DNA of 64,000 nt, from positions 16,510,001 to 16,574,000 of the forward strand of contig CM051508.1 of the NCBI GenBank assembly GCA_028015205.1, in the 5' to 3' direction. Made by a program: the position numbers and the translations under genes. Shown piece by piece: positions 24,501 to 36,500 of the stretch. The notes under the pieces are model-generated. The model made no database searches. It saw only the letters and a list, made by a program, of their open reading frames with translations, and was not told where the DNA came from. Position 1 is the first letter of the stretch; each line of letters begins with the position of its first letter. The DNA is from Mytilisepta virgata. Lineage: Eukaryota; Mollusca; Bivalvia; Mytilida; Mytilidae.

Positions 24501-27500
24501 TGACTATTTGTCAAATCATTAACAGCAAATCTACCAACTAAACGCAGTGAACAACATTTATATAAACTGTTGGTTCTGTCTCAAAGGTAAATTAATATTA
24601 AGTCACTGCATTGCTAAAGTAAAATCAATGGTATAATGTATGATTAAAATGTAGTACGTATTATATTTGTAGCATACGAAACTTTAAGAAATAAATATAT
24701 GTTTTTCTTTTATGCCAGTAGCAAACTCTTTCCATTGTTTTTTGTTTATTTCGGTTGTAGTCTGTGACAATTTTTACTTTGGAGCACAATGTGAAATGCA
24801 GTGTGGCAAGTGCCATGACCAAAAAACATGTGACAATGTTAACGGACTGTGTCCTAATGGATGTTCTGCCGGATTTCAAGGAAAAGAATGTATGACAGGT
24901 AAAACTCCGTTAGCAGCAATAGGTTCAAAATATGTTTGTAAACTGGTGGTCCCCCATGTGTGCCAATATGTAACTCCTTAATACTGCTTAAAAAAATGCT
25001 GATATTAAACACATATTCGTTTTACTTGTAAAAACTCGTTACAACATGGTCTTATTTAAATTTCAGGTTTTAAGAGTAGTACACTACTAGACATTGATGG
25101 AATTCATTCTGGTGAAAAGCGAAAAATTCGAACGACATTTTATATAACCATAATATCTGACCACGTTCTTAACTTTACGTTTGAGCGTTAACTGAATCAA
25201 GTGTTAGTAACATTGGTTATTAGCAATGCTATCCATTTCACTATTTGATTCATATTTACACAGATGATTGTTATTTTCATAACAAGATGTAAATGGTTCA
25301 CTTTCAGTTAGTTACTTTTCACCCTTAAAGTCATTTTTTTTTATGTTTTGTGTATTAAATACGTTTTAACATAGATTCTATGATTTTTTTTTTTTCATAT
25401 TCGAGAGTTAGAGAAAATTTTGTCCGACTACAGCACTTGTTAGCATTACTACCATGAATCTCGGAAAAATTCAGAAAGTTGTCAGTTGTATTTTACCAAA
25501 CATATATATCTCCAAAATACGTTTTAAAGTCCCTCACTATTTAATTTCCACCATAGAAGTTTCAATATAAACACCACAGGATTGTTATACAAAAAAACAT
25601 TTCGTTAAAAGTACCTGAAGAAAAACTATTTCCTCAATTAATCACCAGCTGTTTAATAGATTCCAGTAAGCTATTTTAAAATAAAATATAATTACATGTA
25701 TAAAACTGTATAATCATAAAGTATTGTTATCATAACATATTTCAGTAATTAATCTATAATAATTAAAAAATGCAGACATGGTAAATAACCAAAGAAATTG
25801 GTGATACATATACGCCCGCAAACAAAAGGTTTCCAATAAAGGATCGTATTATTTTTTTTTGGACATAACTATTATGATCATAAAATATTTCAGTAATTAA
25901 TCTATAATAATTAATAAATGCAGACATGGTAAATAACCAAAGATATTGGTGATACATATCCGCCCGCAAACAAAAGGTTTCCCATAAAGCATCGTATTAT
26001 TTTTTTTACATAACTATCGGGGATTTCTGTTTTTTACCAAGATATTGTATATATTAAGGGCAGGTTCTATTTGTTTTTTGTCTCATTTTTAATGCATAAG
26101 GAATATTCAGACTGAAACCCAGTACATTATCACACAGATTTTTACACATTAAGATACATCTTTTATAAATTTGCATGTAGTATTTGTTTTTTTTTTTTTT
26201 TTTTGTTTGTTTGTTTTTTTTTAGATTTATAATTGTATTTTGATTTTCATATAAAAAAAGAGTTTTTTACGTAAAAATTAAGCCATTTCTACAAGAAAAT
26301 TTCGATATTTTAAAGATAAATTATTCAGCATGTATAAATTGTAGTCATCTATTTTCTGTTTCAAAAGCAAAATGGAAATCTCCCTCCTATGTAAATGCTA
26401 CAGTTATTTTAAATATACAAATGCGATTTTATTTTAACACGAAGGATGTAAAGATACATTTTACGGGGAGGATTGTAAATTCAACTGCAGTTCGGAGTGT
26501 GTTAACAGAACTTGCAACGCTATAACTGGACTTTGTTTCATGGTAAGTATCCGTTTAAGACATATAACCTCAGAGTATTCAAATTACACCACTCTTTTGA
26601 TTATGCTATGAACTTTGGATAGAAGAGAAGTAGTAAGGTAATCCATGTTTTCCTTCTGTATATACAAGGGTAAATAACATATGTTTGCTCATAATTTCGA
26701 ACAAGGCATAAGCATTTATTTTTAATTATTTATTGCACGTTACACTGCAATGATTCCTCCGTACGACGTCAACGATTTTCCATGACATTTTTGACGGTGA
26801 AGCAACGAATTATCAAAAAGCTAATAAATCACATTGATTCTAATAATACACACACAGGTAACGATTTATGCCCACTTTTAAATTTGTTTGTGGATATGTC
26901 ACATACTACAATGAAAAATATCGCAATTTGGGTACTGTGACGTGTAAAGGATAATAACAAATTTTCCTGATTTTTTTACGTACTAGTTCCGTTTTTTCCA
27001 GATTTTGTTTACCGTTGCTTTGATGTGATTTAATCTGGCAATGTAAAACGATGTTCAGATGATTTTCTGTTTGACACATTTTTTTACGTTATATCAAAAA
27101 TTATGTAATTACATTATTGAACTTGCCTCAATATTCTTTTTGTTCAACTTAATGTTGTTTGTATAACAAAGAAAAAACGACATATACAATTTTTTTAAAG
27201 TCTACCCAAAAATCTTCCGGACAAGAGACGACTGATTCAGGACCTTTGATTGGAGGTGTTATTGGCGGACTAATAATTGTTTCTGCTTTAGCCGTGGTTG
27301 GTGTATTATTTTTTCGAAGGTATGTCTGATAAGCGCAGTTCATCTTCGTAAAGCACAACATACGTGTCAAATATATTTTAACGTCAATGGCCTTTTAAAA
27401 ATACAATATGCAATTTTAACACATATATGGTCGTAGGGGCCATTAATCTTTCCATTAAAGAACGACATTTTTAAACTGTAATTATGACTGGTTCATAAAA

Positions 27501-30500
27501 TTATACTTTGATTCAAAATTCGATACACAGGGATAACACATTTCATACCCATCGGTTCTGGTCAAGGTCCCCATCAGTTCAGCTCAAAGTCCAATATGTT
27601 GATACATGTAAGCTAATAAATTATCCAAAAGGTCCAAAGAGAGAGAGTTAACATAGCCTAAACTCAGCAAAATCGTAAATCCAAGAGTCTAAAAACAGGG
27701 CTACAATCCTTAAGTTTATTGAATTTAACGTTTTTGCAACAACTGGTGTCGGGGTCCACAAGTACTGATAACGACTCAAACACGTCAAATCTTTGTATGG
27801 CGTTATAATATCTATTCATGTTGAAGATAATGTGCTAGAAAATGTCGTTTTTCGGTTAACTAACATCATCGCTCAGGACTCGTTTGAAAAACTATCTTGA
27901 ATAAGTTGTTAGTAATTTCTTGCAGAGTAGTCCAATTCGTAACGGGGTTTGAATTTCCACTTGTAGATTTAGCCGGAAGAATTTCACTGAAAGAGATTCA
28001 AAAATAAAACAGAGAGGTACATGAAGACCATTTCTACCAATTATGAAAGTATATATGTTACAATGTAAAAATAAGGTTGCAATTGTAACCTTAACCAAAC
28101 GTATTGCTGATAGATCACTTTCTTGCTCGTTCAAGGTTTAAAGAGGAATACATCTATAATAACTTTGAGGACAGGAATAAAGCATTCATATTGCACATTT
28201 CTGCTAATTTATATCTCAGTATGGTATTGTTCATTGAGCAAAATATTATGTCGCCAATGTTTTACTTTTTATTGTGCTCTTTTGTTATCAATTGATCTAA
28301 CAATAACACGTTGAGTTACAAAAGAACTTCATTTTCATACATGACCACGTGATTATTTAAAAGTTCCCGGATGTCCCATACACCGCAATTGAAATGACCT
28401 CCGTAATTATCGGCAAACTTCGGAAATGCCAATATAACTAACTTATTTTTACAGACTCTGCAGATAAGCAACAAGTGTGTTTCAACTTGAGGAAAATTTA
28501 TATACAAATTCCAGCTTTAAATTGTTTGGTTCACCCGTTCACGGTAAAAGAAGACACAATTGTCGATCATTATCTATTATGGTCCGGATACCTTAAATAA
28601 TTTCACTTCATGTGTTATTTATTTTTACCATTAGTCATCGACGACAGTACAAAGAACTTTTCAACCTTGTACGAAAACGTCTCATCTGAGAAAAAAGCTA
28701 CTTCAAGTGCAAAGTATGTCGTAGAAATTGATACAGATATCGTGGAAGACGATGAGATAACATACGAAAATAACCAAGTTAAACATAAAACCTTTCCTGG
28801 TGTCCCTCTCAATCAATTAGAACAAGATATTAATGACAAAATCCGAAATGACAATGAAGGCTTTAAACAGGAATATACGGTAAGATAATGTAAACAAATG
28901 CAGAATTAAATTGCGAAGTTTGCTTTTAGAATAGATCCTGTCATATTAATGCAACTTGGATGTTAATATTTCGACTCTCTGAAACCTGCTCAAGTGGTAG
29001 CAGCATTGTTAAATTTTACTCTATTAGTTTTTGGTGTTGTACTAGTTTCTTTGTAAATTGGACTTCTTTTCGATTTTGAATTTATATTCTGCTTATCTAT
29101 GTTTGGTGAGCTCACTATTAAAAGGTATTTCGCGCTTACTGATATGTGATTGTAGTAATGGGTTGTAAAATATTTTTCATGAATTTCAGCTACAAGTTAT
29201 CGTTTACAAATCTGTTTTTGTGACATTTGGTGTTTGCTCCAAATTAGTTTTATTTTCAACGAATCCGAAATTCATGTTGTTTTTTATTAAAAATATTTAT
29301 TATTAGCTGACCTGACTCAAAGGGCCATGTTAGCTATTGCCATCACTTGCTGTAACATTGGACCATATGAGAAATGTACTTAAAGATATTCTTGTCTGAA
29401 ACCACTTGGCCCATTGGAACAACATTTAGCAGCAATGGTCCTTATGTGGTCCTCTTTCAGAATTATATCCTATGATCCTACTCGTCATCCAAGATGGCCG
29501 CCAGAGCCGAACATAGTTTAACATAGAACCATATGGTAAATCTAATTAAAGATCTTGTCTGAAACCACCGGGCCAATTAGAAAAAAAACTTGACACTAAA
29601 GGTCAAAGGGTGGTCCTCTTTCATAATTGTATCCGATGACCCGGCCCGCCATCAAAGATTACCGCCAATGCAACATAGTTTAAAAAAGAACCCTATAGGA
29701 AATTTACTTACAGATCTTCTTATCTGAAACCACTCAGCCAATTGAAACAAAACTTAGCAGCAATGGTCCTTAGGTTATCCTCTTTTAGAACTGTATCAAT
29801 GACCACGTCCACTATCCAAGATTGCCGCCAGTTTAATATAGGATCATATGGTAAATCTAATTAAAGATCTTCTTGTCTGAAACCACTGGGCCAATTAGAA
29901 CAAAACTTGGTAGTAATGGTCAAAGGGTGGTTCTCTTTCAGAATTATATCCAATGACCCCCACCCGCCATCAAAGGTGGACGCCAGAGCCGAACATAGTT
30001 TAACATAGGACCTTATGGGAAATTTTCTTAAAGATCTTCTTATCTGAAACCACTGGGCCAATTGGAAGAAAACTTAGCAATAATGGTTTCCGAAGACCAT
30101 GCCAACCATTCACAATGGTTACCAGAGCCGGTTCTTAGTTAGTCATCATTCAGAACAATATCCTATGACCCAATCCGTCATCGAAGATGGTTGCCAAAGT
30201 CGAACAGTGTTTAACATAGGATATAAGTGCAAAATCAATTAAAGATCTTCTTGTTTGAAACCAGTGAGCCAGTTGGAACTCAAATGGCTGCCAGTCAAGA
30301 TAGGCATAGTCAAGGTGAGAGATATAGGCTCTTTGGAGCCAGGAGTATATTTATTTATTTTCAATTTTTTAATTTAATGTGAGTTTTTCGTTTTCTGGTA
30401 TTATTATCATATTCCTTATCTTACATTTTTATGCAGAGTTTCCAGTTTGGAGAACAGTTTCCATGTAGTGCTGGTAAAATGGAGGAAAATTATAAAAAAA

Positions 30501-33500
30501 ACCGATTCAAGACAACATTTCCATGTAAATATTTTTGAAAATGTATAGCCAGGTGCAGCTTGAGCATTTGCATTATGGGATCAAGCTATTGCTGAATCAA
30601 AATCTATATCTGAGAATGTTTATTTTGATTCATTTGCACTTTAATAAAATAACGTACTCAGTTTCACAACACTTCAAAATTATAAACTTGATAAAAGAAT
30701 AAGGAAAAAATTATTTTATAAATAGGCCTGTTTGGTACTTGTTTTGAAATGTATTGGAACTCATTTCTAATCATTATTGTTATTATAGATGACCATTCAA
30801 GAGTCAAACTACAGTCTTCTGGTACAGATAACACAGACTATATCAATGCTAACTACATAGATGTAAGTAAAAAAAAATTAAATAAATCATACTAATTTAT
30901 ACGAATGATGTATCCTAGTCATTATTTCGTTTTTGTCTGCTTTGCGAATGGATTGATTATCTCATTAAGCCATTAGACCACATGCATTTTTTACTTTACA
31001 GAAGTGCTTGAGCTCTGCCTACAGCGACGGCTTTTGCGTTTTTTGTTTCTACTACATCCTTGCAAAGATATTGAGAATATTTGTTTTTGCATCTGGTAAA
31101 GATTTTCTAGGTATCTTACTTGACACATATTGTATATAAACATGTGTGCCGATTTCATTTAACTATCTGTTTGCATGATATAATGCAAAAATTTACGACC
31201 TTGCAGACTGACTAAAGAAGTAGAAATGAATTTAATTTTTTCAGTACTTATAGTTCAAATATACCTGTCTAGTGACAAATATACAACATTATAATTTTAG
31301 GGAATTGAAAGAGAAAAACGTTATATTGCAACACAAGGTAAAATAATCATATTTGTGCACATATTTATAAACGTTTTTTTTTTTTTTTTGTTACTCCGTA
31401 GACAATTGTGTATTTTCTCTTCAAAGTGTCAGAAATACTCTGGTTTTAGAACAACTCATGAATCGTAAATTGATTAAATTTAAATCAAAATTGAATCAAA
31501 GAATCTATGCTACTCAAATCAAGGGCTGGATTTTTTGGGACATCATTACGTAGCAACTACAATAGACACAATTCAAATAATATTTTGACTGATCGGGAAT
31601 GAATGTGTTGTATGAAAATTTAACACGATAGGGTCGATGCATTTCTTTAAATCCTGGAATTATTTATGGGATAACTCGAACGGAAGCAATCCGATATTTT
31701 TCGATATGATTCACGTTTTGACAGTCGTCTCCACTCCCGGTGTCATTGCTCATTTGGCATACTAGCTCTAAAATTATATTTTAAATCTACAGTTAAAAAT
31801 GTTACATTTTGTGCAAACTAAGGAATATGTCCCTCCTGCATAGCTCTTTGAGTCCTTATAGGAGTTTGGCATTATCCGTTTGGTAATTTTGCCAATTTAA
31901 AATGTTCCCTTCAAAGAATGAGCAGTTCTTTTTTGTTGTTTTTTAAAAACATTTTAGGCCTTGAGCACAAGCGATAAATCGTAACTTGACGAAATATACA
32001 CATCTTGTGCATCACATGGTATAAATGAATTGTATCTTATTAAACCCAAAATACAATTTTTCTTGTCATTTACGTACTATTTATTGAATGTGTGTGTATT
32101 TAAGATTAGTTCAGTACAAATAAATGTTATATTTTCCTTCATCTTGGTAGTTCAATATCTATTACAAGAGAGAGAGAGAGGGGGGGGATACAAACACTAA
32201 GACATGGCTTTTCGTAATAAATCACATTTTTAAAGGTTTTTTAGAAACTTTTTAAATATACAGAACATGTTAAACACACAATGCTGCTTTTAATCATCAT
32301 TAATTTACTATCTTTATTGTACTGATATTTCAGGCCCTAAACAAGGAACGATTAAAGATTTCTGGAGAATGATTTGGCAAGAAAATGTTACACAGATAGT
32401 AATGTTAACTAACATGAAAGAAGGAATAAAGGTAGTTAAAAAAATGTGATGTGTACAATTCTTTGATTTTGGTCTCATCGGTTGTGCTTAAGACCTAATA
32501 TGTTGAAAAGTAAACAATATGACCTGATGGTAAAACCAACATTAATTAAGGAGAGCACCGTGGACGTGGGGGAAATCCTGAGTTTTTAGAGAATTCAACA
32601 TATTGGTACAGTAAATTTAACGTTTCAATTAAAAAGGAACGACAGACTAGGATTGCATGTTGAGTTGATGCTTTAGTTGTGAGCGGTATAAGTTATTGTT
32701 TTGATAGTATTGCAGTTTCCCATACCATGGAATGTGAAAAAAAAACAGCGCAATCTACTCAAATTACTGTGGTTAAAGATAATGCTTCACGTTTTATTTT
32801 TAAGGACAAATGTGCAAAATATTGGCCAGATATTAGAGAACATTTGGTATCAGGACTGTACTCCATAACTACAACAGTTGAGAAGGAATACGCCTTTTTC
32901 GTTTTGAGAAAACTGAACATTAAGCAAAATCAGGTGAGTTTATATCCTTAATAATTCTACTGACATAAGCATGGACGAAAGACAAATATCAAATTATAAA
33001 TAATTTGGATGTTGACTTTTATCATAAATGGCAAAATTCAATGTTGTGTTACAGACAAAGAAATCAAGAACAGTAACACACTATCACTACACAGCATGGC
33101 CAGACCACGGTATTCCCGATACCTTATGCTTAGTTATATTCCACCAATACGTCATAAGAAGCGAGGCTGAAAGAGAAAGTTCTCCGATCGTTGTCCATTG
33201 CAGGTAGTCATTCTTAACAATTGATAAGTTAGCCATAATTGGATCTGAAAGTTCTAGAAACTAATATCCTTTCAAATCAGTTTCAAAATTTATCCTAAAA
33301 CATTCTTTCATTGTGAGACAATGTAAACTCATCAAATTTCCCCTGATGCCATTTCCTTCAACGAGGCCTAGAAATGCATATCATATATATGGTACGTATG
33401 CCAAATGGTAAAAGCAAGAAATTACGTTTTCCGGAAACACGACATGGTAATTGAAAACCAATGATTATCCTGTTACATTTATACGACGTTCAATTGTTGC

Positions 33501-36500
33501 AAGAATTCTTAAGCTTATCTTAATCACTATTGTCATGTGTTCACATGTATTTCTTTTTTGTTTTTCAGCGCAGGAATTGGTCGGACAGGAACATACATTG
33601 CTGTAGATACATTATATAAATCTGGACTAAAAACGAATAAAGTAAACATTCCAGAATATGTGAAGACAATGCGAAAAGATAGAATGAATATGGTTCAATC
33701 ATGTGTAAGCTACTTACAAACGGCAGTATTAATAAAGTGTTATATAAAGTGACGAATTCCAACACTATTTACTACTTAAATGAAACGTAAATCAAATCTT
33801 GTTTCTATAAATTTAGAAAATTATGCATGCTCTTAATTTCCGTCTTGAATGTACGTTGCAAAATTAATGTGTTTTCATTTAATTTACGACAATAATATTT
33901 GTTTTATATTGAAAAACCCAATGTGGCATAAGCACCGAAGATTCGTTTAAAACCCGAATATTGTTGTTTTACGACAATTTTCATTTGTCATTAAGATACT
34001 ATAAATACGTAAAGTGCAATTCACGGGTCGATTAATTACTGCCTTGTCAGGCTATGCTATTTAAACATTGTTATAGTATATCAACATCTTTTATCTAAAT
34101 ACCCAACTTCAAGAAAAGCACTGATCACTGAAAGGTTTTTCCATGCTAGTTTTTTTTTTTTTTGTAATATCGTGAATAATGGCAAAAGTCTCACTAGTAA
34201 CCAAGAGAAACTTTCTAGTTACTTGAGATTGTTTTACAGTATGGGCTACACATGTGAAATTATGTGCATTTCTGTCAAATGTGCTCTTTCTTTAATGCAA
34301 TGAAGACTTTAAATTCGCACTGGCCTGACACGAATACTGCCGATTTCTATTGTAAGAAGAGATAGCATTTAACACTTACGGGAGTGTTTATTCAGATTTT
34401 TCATTTGTACAAACATTATCCTAATTGCAGCGATGAGGGCCTTAGATAGTTTCACAGTTAAACCAAGCACATTCTTACCCTGCTATCTAAATTATATACC
34501 GTCCACTAAAGATGTGAAGTTCTAGCAAGCGGTCACCTTGTTGGTAGTCATATTGTATTGGTTTTTAATAGTTTATTATATACACCAGAGTGTCATGATA
34601 GATGAGAGGGAGGGCCACCCATAAATCGGTTGAACACAACCACTATTTAGTATCTGTACCAAGTCCGACATTCCTGACTCTCTGTTGTGTTCACGTGTCT
34701 GTTTTGTTGTTTTCTGTATGGTGTTCTGTCACTTGGGTTGCTTTGATTGATTGGTTTGTCATTGTTATCTTTTCCTGTATTCCATTTTTTGGGTGGTTAA
34801 CAGAAAATAAAATAGTATGCCTTGGAAAATTGCAGAAAAAAATAGATGTCTAAGTTAATATTTACAGGAGCAATACATTGCAATCTTCCTGACATTAGAC
34901 GAGGCTTTCAAAGTTCCAGTTAAAGTAATTCCTGTAGCTGAGTTTGCTGCCTTCTTTGAAAATATAACCAAGGACATACCTGCAAATCAAAATGTACTAC
35001 GCAAAGAGCTCCAGGTAATAAAACATATGCTGGTATTGATTTTGGTGCACTGATGTACGCAAAAAGCTAATTTCGGGTTGTTGTCAATGCAATAAGTGTA
35101 AACAACAGTTTAGATAAATTAGATTGCATTCAATCACGAAAATCACCAAATACGTCGTTTACTAGTATTTCGGGTATTTCCAAAAATTGTTACTTTTGAT
35201 TTATTTTATGAAACATTTTCAATTTTGTGAAACATAATAGTATCTACGTCGTGAATAGTTATATTCTTCCTCGGTTATTAGCTTTATCCTTTGTCATTTT
35301 GGAATTTGCGATAATGGATAACCAACCTGTTGTTCGGATGAAGAATCAAATCTAATTGATAACATATATAATTCTTTCAGACCCTTTTGAAAATGCAACA
35401 GAAATACAGCGATTCTGATTTCAAACTAGCGGAACAAAACAGTGGTCTAAATAGTAGAACATCTATTTTACCACGTAAGTGTTTGGATTTTACCATTAGC
35501 CCAACTGATTGTACAACATATAAGCAAATATCTGGCATTTAATCATTTATCCTAGATATAAACGTTGATTTACATTACTGCTTTTCATGGTTTATTTCTC
35601 CTGGTTTTCTTTTCTAATTGTTTTCGCTATTTAGAATGTGATCAATGATTGACGTCATCTTTTTTTGTCTGAACTTACATGTAATCAGTAGTTTCACATC
35701 CTTATTTACTGATGCATGTTTTATAAATAAATACACCATATGCCATTATATATTATATGCCTGTCTGTATATGGGTATTGAAACGGCATATTTCCACTTC
35801 GGGAATGCCTTGGTCTAAAAATTTAAATTAGGTCGTAAAAACTGACAAAAACTGTATTAAATATACACATCTTAAAACCGGACTCTCATGCTCCATTGAT
35901 TGGCATATTTTCAGTACGGATCATTTAAAACATCACCCTCAAGCAGACATTTGAAATAGAGAATATTACTGGTCCGTTTCATAATCTCTGCATAAAGTTA
36001 TCTTGAGGACAGAAATAGTCCTAATGGTTGTTATTAGGACCACGACTAGTACCGTGTCTGGTTATGTCCTTCGGACTGGGAAGATGTAGTTTCCCGGTTT
36101 CTTTAAAGTAAAATCGGTGCATGATTAACAGGATCAGAAGTTTTTTTTCCGATGAAATTTTCAAAGATTATAGCAATTTAAAAAACTGGTAATGGCTCAT
36201 GTGGCCTATTAAGGATTACTTTATGAAAACGATTTTCTGTTTCTTACAGTAGACAGATACAGTTTACATCTAATGACATCTGTTCTAAACAGAGGAACAT
36301 ATATAAATGCAATCACTATTCCGGTATGTCATATTTTTTTTAAAGTGAATGTTTCAACTGAGTTTAAAAAAAAAACCACATTTTCCAAAACTCTCAGATA
36401 CCGATTGTACCTTCTGAACAATATTTAATTTTTTTTATATTAATCCTACTCTCTTGATAGTACAAATTAAAACCAATTCATAACACTTAAAGAATGAATC

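Larger units (their letters stand above)
20084..26542 (+). other. Gene 2 EGF/MEGF-like repeat exons (five)
   Basis: Exons 20084-20221, 20940-21077, 23816-23962, 24761-24898, 26445-26542. The first four are phase 1-1 cassettes; the last, ending GLCFM, is phase 1-0. Each carries FYGNNC or YGSQC-type starts and CPxGCxxGxxGxxC endings. Order, lengths and phases equal those of gene 1, repeat by repeat. Confidence 0.87.
30437..35014 (+). other. Gene 2 D1: catalytically complete tyrosine phosphatase domain
   Basis: Eight exons (30437, 30789, 31301, 32334, 32805, 33055, 33569, 34868 starts). In order: KNRF (pTyr loop, Phe542), [47 protein letters not shown] (general acid Asp677), [10 protein letters not shown] (nucleophile Cys709, Arg715), QSCEQY (Q loop). 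These are the family's conserved motifs. Two mild departures: Phe replaces the usual Tyr of KNRY, and Ser replaces Thr in the Q loop. Activity is expected from family knowledge. Confidence 0.9.

Noticed and set aside
33705..33752. D1 ending at 33752 after VSYLQTAV...
   Set aside because: Donor TGT|GTAAGC at 33704 and the next exon at 34868 restore the conserved QSCEQYIAIF; the stop is intronic.
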